This document shows, piece by piece, positions 48,643-60,719 of a DNA stretch of 64,000 bases. The stretch comes from Isoetes taiwanensis (taxonomy: Eukaryota; Streptophyta; Lycopodiopsida; Isoetales; Isoetaceae), in contig JAJEKV010000003.1 in NCBI GenBank assembly GCA_021234155.1, forward strand, positions 29,249,166 through 29,313,165, read 5' to 3'. Each line of letters begins with the position of its first letter. Positions within the stretch are counted from its first letter, which is position 1. The translations under genes and the position numbers were made by a program. The notes below the pieces were generated by a model. That model saw only the letters and a program-made list of their open reading frames with translations. It was not told the origin of the DNA and searched no databases.

Positions 48643-50073
48643 GGGTATGGACTATGAAGACCGCCGGATTTTTGTTCGAGGAGGTCTTTGGATGGGAATA
48701 CCTACGTGAAGGTCACCTCTGATTATACAGGTAAGCACTTCTTCAAGACAAGGGCAAAGACACTACGATCTATATCGTTCTTGAAGAAGGAGATTTTTGA
48801 ATATGTGAAGGATAATTTTCCGAGGAAGTTTAAATCCTTCAGCGATCTCATCTTCTTGTGGCGGGCTTCGAGGACAGCGACCTAATTTCCATGGCCACCT
48901 TGCATAGTAAGTGGGTTGAAGTTGGCGTGACCAAGGAAGGAGTTTTTGGTAACGTGCCACCTGCTTTGGCAAAATTCATACGCAATCTGTCTTGCAGAGG
49001 GAGGATACTGAAGACTTCCGTTGCGAAGTTGAACTAACTCGACGGCCAGGGGCAATTTGTTTGCAATCCCCGCACCAAAGATCCTTGATAGCCCCGGACA
49101 CTAGAGGCATCACTCCAATGTGGGACAAGACCACTCTGTCTAATTTCTTTAATACGGTACCAAAGAACACCACAAAATGATTCTTTACGGATAGTGGTCT
49201 TTGCAAGGCGAGAGCATAATTTTTTGATTTCATCTGTGTTGGATGATCTGGATTCCAGATCCAGAGTTTTTATTGGCACGTATGAGGACGAATACAAAAA
49301 TCCGCCTGCCCCAGGAGTTCAGGAGGTCCATGCACTAGTGTACGCCACAAAGATTCAGGCCACTGCAGGTCCTCTTGTCGATGAAATTGACCTCAAATTC
49401 CCCTTCAACGATCATCCTCAAGAACTGCCACCGCCCTTCACACTTGCCTAACGCAAGAAAGTGCGAAGAGGTGGAGACCGAGGCTATGGCAGGAAAGCTC
49501 TGCAACAGCAGATTCAGGTACAGCTGGCAAGGCTTGCCAGGGGACATAATCATGAGAAACCAGCTGGGGCCTGCCACATGCTCCTACCTCGTGCAGAAAA
49601 TGGTACCGCCAGGAACAGGGGTGTTTGATTACTTCTCCTGTGGTTCTTTTGGCCGGGCTTCATTGATGAATAAGAGATTTTGCATTGTCTTCGAAAGTGA
49701 CCCGCTTAAGCATGAGTGCCTAAAGGGGATTCTTGATAGGCTTGACCGCCTACTGAATCCTATACTTTCAGCAGTTCCTGTGACAGAGAGACAAGGTACT
49801 GTTGCTGAAGAAACTGTAGATCCATCAAATACAGAGATGCCTGAAGCTCCACCCGATGTGGACTATGATGAGATCAAGAACGCACAATTCGATCTGGACA
49901 TGCTTAATGATCCCACTTTCACTGCCACAGCGTTTGAGACCTTTCAGGTCGATCCTATGGGTGCTTCTTCTAGCCATGGCCCTGGCGATGCTGAACCTGA
50001 TCCTGATGTGGAACCTGATCCTGATGTGGAACCTGATCCTGATGCAGAAGCTGATCCTGATGAGGAACCCTGA
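48643..50073 (+). pseudogene. Degenerate 3' part of the ParB-like gene with methyltransferase-like motif
   Basis: After the TAG at 48640 protein-like segments continue in shifting frames: MDYEDRRIFVRGGLWMG, DGNTYVKVTSDYTGKHFF with EYVKDNFPRKFKSF (to 48884), LISMATLHSKWVEVGVTKEG, SVLDDLDSRSRVFIGTYED (49220-49290), FPFNDHPQELPPPF, and a long open stretch to TGA at 50073. The last contains GVFDYFSCGSFGRASL followed by FCIVFESDP, which resembles motif I of DNA N4/N6-methyltransferases (DxFxGSGT...E.D). No DPPY-like motif IV is seen. The end is an acidic tail made by an 18-bp repeat (EPDPDV units, 49990-50070). At least four frame changes or stops occur. Confidence 0.45.
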
Positions 50074-50399
50074 ATTTTGTGATTATAATATTAAATTGTA
50101 CAATAATACTTTTGTAAAGACTCCCTTTTTGCCTGTTGTGGCAAAAATTTTGATATGCAAATTGGTGAATTTGGAAATTTTAACTAATTTTGTGATGTTA
50201 TGTTTCTTTACCTTCTTTATATGCACTGTTAGTATTTTTAATGGCGCCAATAAATGACACTTTAGAGGCATATTTTTTCTTAATGGCGCTATAATTGCTT
50301 AAAAAATTGGCATTAAATGAACTAAAAAAGATTTTCGTATCTAATTGGAATCACGAAATTTCCCATTTTAATGAAATTGTGCTTATTGGCAACATCCAT

Positions 50400-50640
50400 A
50401 AGGACATATGACAGACCCTCGGAGACTTGAACGAGATGAACAGTTTACGCGTTTTCAATTTTGTGAACGAGACAGTTTTCAAGAATTAGATAGACAGAGA
50501 GATAGATAGACAGACAGACAGACATACAATATTTTTACGTCATGCTACATTGGCAATGTCCATGAGGACATATGACGGACCCCAGAGAGTTGAACACAAG
50601 ATCTCTTAATTGCTAATCCGAATGCTAAACTGAACAAGGA
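50400..50640 (+). repeat. Dispersed repeat R, single copy
   Basis: Same landmark order and orientation as 38465-38690: AACAGTTTACGCG, TTTTCAATTTT, TAGATAGACAGA microsatellite (50490-50525), ATTTTTACGTCATGC, then GAGGACATATGACGGACCCC. Together the two sites bracket the two-gene segment. Confidence 0.85.
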
Positions 50641-52179
50641 AGAACAGTTCTCAAAAATTTGAATAAAGTAGAACCAGCCAAAATCACAATATATAAAAAT
50701 TTACAAGACTCCCCCATGCATTTGGATCAACGAAGTTGTTTTCTTTTCCCGACCTGCTTTATGAATCAAAGCTCCCAACATTGCCATGGAATTTTGTACA
50801 GACAGCTAAGACTCGACCTTGCAAATTCAAGGCCAAACATGGCCTATGAATAAACCCGGTTCTGGCCCTGGCTTCCTTTATATGCAAGCCCTACTTGCTC
50901 AGAACTGCCTGCAGCAATCAAGGTTCTTCAAATCGAAGACTTTGAGCAGCATCCAGGGTTCTTCTAAGTGGAGCTTCTACTCAGCTGCGATGCCAAGAAG
51001 GACATGAAAGGAGAAAAAAGGAGTGAGACGAATGTGACATGGCGTGATTGAATCCTAGCCGCCCAATCTAGGGTGTGATGGAAAACGAAACACACTGGAT
51101 AACATCCTAATATAAACATATAGTGTCCTAGCCGTCCAATCTAGGGTGTGATGGAAAACGGAACACACTGGAAAACATCCTATCGTATTATGAAAATATA
51201 GTGTGTGTCTTCAATGGAGACCTAATTTGGACGGTTGGAATTTGATCTGTAATCCTATGGTTGAGATTTGATGCAGCACAATTTAGGGTTTAGGGCTATG
51301 GCGCCTGATGGATTTGCTATTACATAAGGTAGGGAGATTTTTGCTTTCTGGGGTTAGCTATGCTTTTTATTCCATTGTTGCGATCCTTGGGGCCGTTGCT
51401 TTAGAGAAGGGGCTATAAACTGGAGTGATCTTGTCATTGAACATGCATGGCCTCCGGATGTCCTTCAACCAGTTAGAGCAGCAAAACCCTGCATTTCAAA
51501 ATTGTCTCGGCTCCATAGTAGGATCTATAAGCTCTGAAGTCTGCAAGTTTTGATCCAGGTTTTGATTTTTGTCTGTCAAACGTGTGAAACAAATTGTTGA
51601 TTATACCCTAAGCCACGTATTTTGCACAGAATTTGATTGTGCCAAACTGGTGAAAGGATTCTGTGTTGCAACGATAGGGATGATGCCCCTTTCATTTGCT
51701 ATTTTCTATTGCAAGACTGCTGGGACAGAACAAGTTATGGTTATTGCTATATTCAGCTTCCAAGAATTACTGACAAGCAACAGGCGATGGATACAGAGCT
51801 GGATATAGTGCAGGATTATGCCTTTTTTCTAACCAAAACCACGATTTCTTGGAACCAAATGACGATTTTATGCTTATTCTAACCAAGCTACGAATATTTT
51901 TTAGATTAGGGTTTTCAAGCTCTTTTATACAGTGCGGTCGTTTCTGCTCTGCCAATCTGACAACTATCTAAGACCGATCTGGAGGCATTTTTTTGGGGCG
52001 GTTGCTTTGAGGATTTAGGTTTGGCAACAACAGAGATTTGGTCTTCAGAATTCATGTTCTAGTAGAAATGGAGCCCAGTGTTGCTGGCATAGCTAGGAAC
52101 TATAAATAATACACTGGAGCAATTACTAAATGAACTCATATTTTTAAAATTACACAAATAAGAACGTCCGATTACATCT
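50641..52179. other. No supported gene, with a 73-bp tandem duplication
   Basis: At 51053-51125 and 51126-51198 a unit starting TCCTAGCCGYCCAATCTAGG is duplicated head to tail. Sequences of the type TTTGGACGGTTGGAATTTGA (51226-51250) resemble promoter-proximal repeats near the P450 genes. Frames at 51569-51882 are unrecognised. Confidence 0.55.
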
Positions 52180-53945
52180 CCCAGTTCCCCTTGCTTTTCT
52201 CTTTTCTTTTTTGCCTTTCTCCATTTTTTCCTTCTTTTATTTTCCTCTTTCCTCTTTTCTATTTTCCATTTACCCTTTTCCACTATCCCATTACTCTCAT
52301 TTCCCTTTTTTATTTTCCCCTTCCCCTTCCCCTTCCCCGTTTTTTTTTTCCTATTTTCCTCTTCTGTTTTCTCCCATTTCTGTTTGCCATTTCCTTTTTC
52401 CTTTCTCCCCCTTTCTCGTTTTTCCATTTGCTGCATTTACCTTTTCCCTTTTTCATTTTCCTCTTCCTTTTTGTTCCCCTCCCCTCCCTTCCTTATCTAT
52501 TTTTCCATTTTACCCTCCTTTTTTCCCTTTTACCCCCTTTCCCGTTTGTCTTTCTCACTACTATAGAATAGGCAGTTTGCGACGTCGTTTGCGACGTAAC
52601 GAGGACAACAAACGTTGCATGCACACGCTTTAATAATGTTTCCTGCTCGTCGCAAATGACATCGCCGTGGATTCGTCGCAGCGCGACGTGACCAAATGAC
52701 GTTGCCGTAGATTCGTCGCAGCGCGACGTCACGTCGCAGGTGCGACGTATGTGCAATGTATTAGCGACGTCATGTTGCGACGTTTCACGTTGTAATGATG
52801 TTGCACTTGCGACGTGATACGTCGCTAGTGCGGCGTGGCACGTAGTAGTCCAGTGCGATGTCTGGCCAGACGTTCCAACTGTGACGTCTGACGTCCTACC
52901 TGCGACGTCGTTTGAATTTTGTGCAATGTCATAGGAACGTACTCGATTTTTGCCATTGCGACGTCTGACTAGACGTTCCAACTGTGACGTGGGACGTTCT
53001 ATCTGCGACGTCGTTTAAATTTTGTGCGACGTCACGGGAACGTACGCGATTTTTGTGACGTGGACGTTTCATATACGTCGCAAATTGACGTCGCAAACAA
53101 CCCATCCTCTAGTAGTATCTTTACGCTTCCCTTTTTCCCATCTCTTCTCTCTTTTGTTTCCTTTTTTTCACCTTTTTTTTTTTCCATTTTCCAATTCCCC
53201 GCTTTTTCCTTTTCTTATTTCCCCCTCTGTTATTTTGCCTCCTCTTTTTGCCTTTCCCTTTTTCCTTTTACCTTTTTGCATTTTCGTTTTCTCCCCTTCC
53301 CTTTGTTTCCCTTTCCCCTTTCACTTTTACTTTTTCCAGTGGCCTTTTTCCCTTCCCTATTCCTCATTCCAACCCTTTCTCTCTTTCTATTTTTCCCTTT
53401 TATTTCTCCCTCTGCCCCTCCCTTTTCTTCTTCTCTTTCCCTTTTTTTTTTTCCCTATGCCCTATTTCTCGTCTCTTTTCCCCACTTTTTTTCTCTTCCC
53501 ATTTTTCCCTTCCCTTTTCCCACCCTTTCTCTCTTCTCATTTTTTTCATGCCCTTTTTCCTTCCTTTTCCTCCTTTGTTCTTTTCCCTTTCCCTTTTCCC
53601 ATGCCTTCTATTTTCTCCTTTTCTCACTCTTTCCCTCTTCCTTTTTTTTTCACTTCTCTTTTCGACCTTCTCTCTTCCTCTTTTTCCATGCCCTTTTTTC
53701 CTTCCGCCTCCTTTTTTCTTTTCCCTTTCCCTTTTCCCACCCTTTCCCTCCTCCCCTTTCCCAGTGTCTTTTTTTTGCATCCTCCTTCCCCCCTCCCCTT
53801 TCATTTTCCTTTTCTCATGCCCTGTCCACTTCTCGTCTCGCAACCCTTTTCCTCTTCCCTTTTTTCCCCTGCCTTTTTTCCCTTCCATTTTTCTCGTGTC
53901 GTCATCCTTTCCCTCTTTCCCTTTTCTTGATGTCCTTTTAACCAT
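52180..53945 (-). repeat. Pyrimidine-only block interrupted by a CACTA element
   Basis: 52180-52555 and 53118-53945 are almost pure C and T, with TTTTCCCATGCC and TTTTTCATGCCC variants, that is, the reverse complement of the GGCATGGGAAAA family at 36655-38095. Removing the element at 52556-53117 restores one block of about 1.2 kb. Long frames of Phe, Pro, Ser and Leu (up to 305 codons) are compositional. Confidence 0.95.
52556..53117. mobile_element. Non-autonomous CACTA transposon, 562 bp
   Basis: Left end CACTACTATAGAATAGG, right end reverse complement TACTACTAGAGGATGGG. Inside the termini both strands read GTTTGCGACGTC then TTTGCGACGT, giving imperfect inverted repeats of about 40 bp. The 3-bp flank TCT is present on both sides (52553-52555 and 53118-53120), as expected for CACTA, though TCT is common in this C/T tract. 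The interior is packed with GCGACGT and ACGTCGC motifs, the kind of subterminal repeats bound by CACTA-encoded proteins, and a duplicated segment of about 100 bp (GACGTTCCAACTGTGACGT at 52870 and 52971). No transposase. Confidence 0.85.
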
Positions 53946-55577
53946 CATTCAATTAAATTGGGATTATGTCTATTCCAAAATCGCGCCGTATAAGCTATTT
54001 ATTGACCATTATATTGAATTAACCACACTTTTGCACTGAGTTCATTTTCGGGCTAGGAAGATGCATTTTATGTTGAAATGCAAGGGCATCCAAATATTCG
54101 GTCCAAATGACCCATATTATGAAAGAATGTTGGCAATATAAAAAGTAGGAAATTGCTTATTAATTCGTACAATCACCGACGACAACGAAATCTAAACATT
54201 GAAATTGTAGTGTTTTACGAATAAATAACAATAAACAAGTTTGTTGACGAGATTTTTCAAGGGTCAAATCGCTGGCGTGGCGCGATTTTATTCCCATAAA
54301 TAACGTATTATAGTGGAACATAAACTTTAAAACTAATCCGAATCGCCGTTAGCAAAGGCTAGCTGCGGTCTTTGAGATCCTTTTCGATCATGAACAAACC
54401 ATGCTCTGGATTCCATATAAGATGGATTACAACATCAAAGGATCGGGATAGAAGCGGACGGATTCATAGCAACGACATCAAGCCGGATCCACGAAGTTCT
54501 ATTTCTAGCTCGGCGGCACTGCGGAGGTCTGCGTGGTTCATCGGGCGGTAATAGAATGTGCCATAATAACAAGGCGGAAGCGAAGCCGATGGTTTGCCAA
54601 TTTCATGCATACGTATTTATAGACACCTAAATTATTGGCGGTATATACATACAAATTGTTGCAAGTATAGCAAACCATACACGTAATATAAAAAAGAACA
54701 ATACATACCACGTAACCAATAATGCTGATATAAGAACACAATATATATTCGAAGAGTTTGGTGTAAAGTATATTTCATATTCAAAACTTTTTGGAAAGTG
54801 TATTTCTCGTATACATATATATATATATCAAAAAGTTCCCTTTCTAGAACGATCTTCTCTAGGTCCCTGTCAATTTCCCTCGGTCCGATTAAGTTCTTGG
54901 GTTTATAGTGTTTGTATCTCTTGACCTTTTTCCTGTAGCTATTTAGGTTGCAAGATCTTTGACAAAACGAAGCGAAGTCAGTCATCTTTGTCAAAATCCT
55001 CGGGATGATAGGATGGTGGATTTAGTGGTGGACTGATTGAAGCAACACTTCAAAGGCGTCATCATCAACTATAATGATGTCTTCCTTCTCCCGAGCATGA
55101 AGTCATCCATCATGTCGCTCAAGCATTTCACAAATATTTTTTTTTACTGTAGGATCCTTTGGGTTATTGAACGACTTACATTTGCTCACGATCCCAAAAC
55201 AGATGCCCAATCTCTATGTAACTTCGGGAACTACTCTCAAAACTTCACGTATATTTCTATTCTCCATCGGCGACCAAATTGCACAACTTAAAAAAAAAAA
55301 GCTTGGTCTAACATCTCCTTCGGATACGGCCGCGGATATACCCATTTCGTATATGTCTCAAATGGTTTACGGTGCATACCATGATAAAGGAAATTGTGCT
55401 TTTAGGTAACGTTTTGCGAGCACTCCATTCAAATCGAACACCCGTAATTTTGGAGGAAACCGGATTAGGTCCGTAATAATAAAAGCACACACTTGTGAGA
55501 CAAGGAAAAAGAAATTGAAATCGGCGCTTTGGCGCGATTTTCAATGTTGGAATAATTGAAATCGGCGCTGGCGATTT
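53946..55577. other. No supported gene
   Basis: AT-rich, with one degenerate palindrome relative (AAATCGCTGGCGTGGCGCGATTTT near 54276-54298, split here only for description) and a TA microsatellite near 54815. Short minus frames at 54538-54994 are unrecognised. Confidence 0.4.
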
Positions 55578-58500
55578 TCAATTCGTTTGAAGAATTGAAA
55601 TCGGCGCTGGCGATTTTTCATTGTTTGAATAACATACCTTTTCCGGGTTCCCGTTCAACATCCGCAATGATGAGCTTACTCGGGTGTCTTGGTTACGCGC
55701 GGTGTCAACCACATCACTTAGTGTTTGAACTATGGTTGATACTTCATTACTCTTTATGCTAACGATTTCGAGGCTTTCCGAATCCAATGTATCATCTAGG
55801 ATTTTGTCTTCTTCGTTTGCGTTACCTACATCCATTCGCCGGATTTTCCAATGTGATTGGAAGGATAGGCACGCTCTCGGCCGCATAGTTAAAATTGTTG
55901 CTTGTCGATATTCTTCTTTATGCCCTCTATATGCTTTCTCATTTCTTCCCCGCTCTCTGACCCGGATCTGTGGGTAAGCTGGACTTAGAGCTTGGAAGCT
56001 TTATTTTTTTACTACCTAGCGGACCCCTAGGTGCCACCTCTAGCACTTTCTCCGAAAATATCGAGGAAGTCCTTGGCTTGACCATCGAGAGACCACACTT
56101 TGGCATTTCCTAGCTAGCTTGGGCTTCCTCACCACATAACCTCCAACATGAAACTCCCAAAGACGTAGACTCTAATCGGGCGAAACTCAATCGAGAAAAC
56201 TCGAAGGGCCAAAGAAAACCCGTGCTTATTCAGCCTCCCTTATCGCCGTCGGTAGCTCATACTTGATTGGTGAATTAAGGGCGGGGTCGACCCCATTTCT
56301 TCTTCCTCTTCCTCTTCCTCTTAAATCGGTCCACATCCACATCTGGGTCCCTTTCCCTTTGTCTTACGCGAATTGATTCGACATAAAAACATTCTTCAAT
56401 AGGGGTTCATCTAGCCGATAGCACTGCCAAGCAATCTTCTCACCTTCGGTTTCCCCTTGAGTCTTTCATATTCTTTATCATCCATAATGGCTATCATAAG
56501 GACTAGCACATGTGAGATCTTACTTTCGGTACTAAACTCACTATCTTTGTTTTCATCTATCATTCTTGCTTGCCTCATCACTTTAATGCATTCGACATCA
56601 TTTGCGGCGGCTAGTGCATATCGTAGGAAATGTCGGAGTGGCAAACCGGTCACGATAGTATAATGCATCTCGGTCGTCAAACCAATTGCATGTGTTGAAG
56701 AAGGTCTTTGTAATCATCCTGTGTCCATCTCGTTACCCGGGCTATCAAGAACAAATAGAGTGATGTCGGTTGGCCCTTCACCTACCTCACGGCATGGCAC
56801 ACTTATAACCGGTGGACACCTTATAGAAAAAAGGAGACTCGTCTCTTTGCCGTCTTCTTCACCAAAGCAACTTTTCTTTTTTAGGTCAAAACTTTCGTTG
56901 AATCCCTTAAGAGTTGCCACATTCTTAGCCTTTTGCTTCACAAAATCTTTTTGACCAAAATACATATTTCTTAATGTCATCATTAGATCGTTTGTACTTT
57001 TTGCATTAAGCCTATCTCGATAACATCATGTCTCCCCGAGAGCCTTTGCGGTTCTTCACCAACTTTTTTCGGGACTTTCATATTCTTTATCGATTCGCAT
57101 GCATCTTGAAAGATGTCAAGTGCTTTCTTTGCAGGGCGTTTTTCTTGTAGATAACTTCCTTTCGATGCAACTATCTAGAACGAGAGATTAATTCTGCATC
57201 ATCCAATCCTTGTGCCTTTCTCATTTTACGTGATACCTATATCAAAATAGGCGTATCTTGCGAAGGAAACACCCATCTGAATCGGCAACTTCTTTTCGAA
57301 TAAGCGTCCCAAAATTAGTTCCACTTTTCCCATGCACGGGAAGAAAAAACAATCTTGCGGGCATCCTTTGGCACCGTTTGCTCTTCCGTGCCCGACTTGT
57401 GCATCCCCTTTTTCTTCTTTGATCTAGTGGCCTTGTTCTTGTCTGTATTATGGTTTGGCCGCGTGTTCTTTCTAGTAATTTGAATTCGGCACTCTTAGAT
57501 TGCCCTTATGCGGTCGGCATTGGTTTTCCATATTCGATCCATTGGTTACAAGCGTCATAAGCTGCTCCACCCACATACCTGACCGCAAAATATGGGCCGT
57601 TAGATAAAAAAATAAACAGTGCGCGGAAAGTAACAATATAAAAAGCGCGCGGGCGTTTTCGTTAATCGCGTATTTACAAAGCGGCGCTGGCAGCGATTTC
57701 TTCATGATGAAGAATTCCGCCCGGTAGCGTTTGCTCCGTCACACAAATAACAACATAAAAGCCAGCGCCGGTGGCGTTTTGCTAATCGCGTATTTAGAAA
57801 ATCGCGAGCCATATGAAGAAATCGCGCCCAGCGTTTCTTTGTAAATCGTGATTAAGCGGCGCTACTGGCCGCGATTTGGAACATATGTGTGGAACATAAA
57901 TACCTTTTGTCGCGAATGTCTTTCCCATGTCATTCGGTGGCGGCGATTTAATTTAATTCCGCTGCTTTTTTGTGGAGCCAGCGAGAATCGGCAATTTACG
58001 ACCGAATCGGTCTATAGAATAACCGATTTCCGGTTTTTGTGCTTGGTGATCAAAACCTTCTCAAGCCTCCCAATTAATCTTTTGGCCATCTATTATCATG
58101 AAGTGAATATCGGTTGCCGGTTAAATCTTCAAGTTTATTCCATATCAACACCTTCTTCCGTCTTCATATCAAAAAGGCACCACATCTGCGGCAGCATTGC
58201 TTTTGTCACGGTTTTCTATCATCTTCGACTATTTCCATTCGCGTCTTTGCTTGTCAAATCTTCTCGCCGACAAACATAGCCTTCGTGGACCTGAAAAGCA
58301 CATCGACATGGATAGGATCTCGTGAAAGCTAAGGCCAGTGGATACTTGTCGGCATATTTCTTGAGTTTGCTCATGGCCTCTAACCTGTCTCGCCTTGTCA
58401 TCATCACTAGTCATATCTGTAATGCCTAGAACGTCCCGGGTGTTTCCCTGGCTCTAGAACTTGCATCTTCCTTCTCTTTTAAAGCTTGTAGGTACCGGAC

Positions 58501-58939
58501 TAAGTTGACGGCCTTATCTTGATTGCTCTTCTCACGCGGAGAGACCTTCACATATTTTTTGGTGTCAATAGATCACCACGACCCGATAAAATTTGAAGAG
58601 GTTATCTGCGGCCTCATCCGTTCTTAGGGCGTCTCTTTAAAGGAACTAGCACTGCATAATTTAACTTCTTCAATACTTTTTATTTTTTTGACCAGCTTCA
58701 AGTAATCTGGAGCGGTAAAATCGTCTGTTCTTAGCATGTGATCGAATACCTTGTTTCTTCATTTGATCTGTTTCCTTAACTCTAGACATGAAAATCAGAT
58801 CTGTCTTTAAAGCTAGTCTTGAAGATCTCCACATACCATTCGAGCCCTCACGGTAGATCTTCTTCACGGACATGGAGGCTCTACGAGCCTTCATTATTTG
58901 ATCGTGATCGTCAATGGTCACAAGCGTGTGCCAAATCAC
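55578..58939 (-). other. String of exon-like minus-strand ORFs, function unknown
   Basis: Minus frames at 58939-58670 (KTDLIFMSRVKETDQMKK), 57705-57472 (SGMWVEQLMTLVTNGSN), 56983-56714 (TLKGFNESFDLKKKSCFGEED), 56680-56411 (YTIVTGLPLRHFLRYALAA, YERLKGKPKVRRLLG) and 55886-55578 (TIVQTLSDVVDTARNQDT) have protein-like composition and are separated by stretches carrying the degenerate GGCGCC palindromes, as in the introns at 44-48 kb. They may be exons of one minus-strand gene related in layout to the mobile system, but no domain is recognised. The CAG/CTG depletion here suggests base errors that may have introduced frameshifts. Confidence 0.35.
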
Positions 58940-59230
58940 CGCGATACATCTTCATCCGTTCTTGGTTTTTTATGCGGGATGTCCACGGACCTCTTGCAGC
59001 TTTGCTTTTCTTTTCACATTTTTAGAAGATCACGAAAGTTACAATCATGTGGTGAGTAATGAAATCGCGTGAAGCGGCGTTTTCATAAACATATTACTTT
59101 CAAAAACATAAATTGTACCCGCAGGGGAAAGTAGCGAGAGACAACCAAAACACTCATAATTATAAATCGGCGCCGAAGCGGCGTTCTTAAGAGGGGGACC
59201 TCTGAGACACTTCTCTTTTATAAGAGACAT

Positions 59231-60300
59231 ACTAGGCTACAAAAAGACTTGTCAAAAGAACTGGAGAATCTGAGTAAAGACTTACAATGCCTACATTATA
59301 CAAAATGGAGAATTGTTCCAACAAAAAACATATCGGAGTAAAGGAGAAGATTATAACAAAAACACACAAAACAAGGTAGTAAAAAGCGGTAGAAATGACC
59401 ACGAAACAATATGAAAGGTAGACAATACACGAGACACGATACCGCGAAAAATACACGGGTTGAAAAACATCCTAGAAACCTAACAATAAAAGGGACACGT
59501 AAATCAATTACAAAACAAAAACAGGATCAATTACCCGAGGCTTTTGGATCAAAACTTTACGCTTGTTCAGCCTCCGTGCTTGGGATTTGTGCTTTGGGCT
59601 GTCGCCCACCTCTACCGGCCCTCGGCGGCGGCGAATCCTCTAGGCGCCATAGAACTGCAAGTCGCGGATAGTATGAGACCCCAGGGGTTTTGGTTTAAAC
59701 TTATATGTATGCGTTCATAATCTAGGCCGTCGCAGTTTTTACAACCGTAAATTCAAATTAAACGTCCTTTTAAATTTATACATGTTAATTAACCGCCCGT
59801 CCGGCTCATTTACAAATTTAAATTGTGTTTTCTTTTTTAGTGCAATTTCAAGATAACAATTAATTATTAATTTCAAGAAACGCATATGTGGCAATCTACT
59901 ACCACCTAATCGGCCACCTACTATCGAGGCGCCAAGATCATTCCTAGTATCGAGGCGCCCAAGAACAATCGACTATCGAGGCGCGCCCAAGATCCGTTCG
60001 ATCCCATTCGTCGATCGAGCCGTAGCCTTCAATCCATTCGATCGAGCCGCCTTCAATTCCCATTCGATGTCTGGCTGAACTATGGTGAATTCGAATGCAT
60101 TCTCTTGTTCTCAATTTTTAGGTCCTCTATTTTTTACAATGCATTACGGTTCTTTATCGATTGTCGGGAGAAGAATGCTATCTTTTAACACAAAACTTGA
60201 AGCCCGAAGTAGGATTGTGTAAAATCGAAGATTTGAATCAAGTTCTATGTGTCATGGTGTTCCTCTTGGAACAAGTTTACAGAAGATTTCTATTCTAAAC
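59231..60300. other. No supported gene, with short repeats
   Basis: At 59920-59990 TATCGAGGCGCCCAAGA-type units repeat three times. At 60000-60070 CATTCGATCGAGCCG with CCTTCAAT repeats two to three times. Just upstream of the exon at 60309 this could be promoter or UTR sequence. Confidence 0.45.
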
Positions 60301-60308
60301 TCGCAATT

Positions 60309-60401
60309 ATGAAGATGAGGCTCTTCCAAGAAGACATCCCTGGCGATCTGATTGGTGAAAGCGGCACATTTGTAGCATGGCCAAAAGAACGTCTGAAAAA
60401 G
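60309..60401 (+). CDS. Small exon with the GTFxxWPK motif
   Basis: ATG at 60309 gives 31 codons ending at a GTATGT donor after 60401. The peptide FQEDIPGDLIGESGTFVAWP with KERLKK parallels NIGEAVGTFIQWPKRDVK in the DUF8039-like region of the gene at 40796-44041. It may be the N-terminal exon of another member of that family, possibly of the gene at 62732-64000. Confidence 0.45.
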
Positions 60402-60719
60402 GTATGTATATTTGGATATTCAAAAAAAAAAGAATATATCATATCATCTGGCGTGATGTTGTGAATTTTGTATTCTTTGATGCTCTTTTTTGATCATATC
60501 AACCCCATGAAACTACACATTAATGAAAATATGTAGTTTCTTGGGGTTGGTCTTACTTGGAGGGCATCCACCGAGATTCAATGTTTTCGACATTGCATAT
60601 AAAAAAAAAAATAAACTAATGACGAGAAAAGTATAGTGCAAAATTGCGCGGTAGCGAGTTTGTATTCATATTCAAAAAGTTATGTACATTTCTTCTTACG
60701 CAAAAATGCGCGGTAGCGA

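Noticed and set aside
53022-54039. Plus-strand ORFs up to 305 codons
   Set aside because: Same compositional effect in the pyrimidine block, with three overlapping frames all open.
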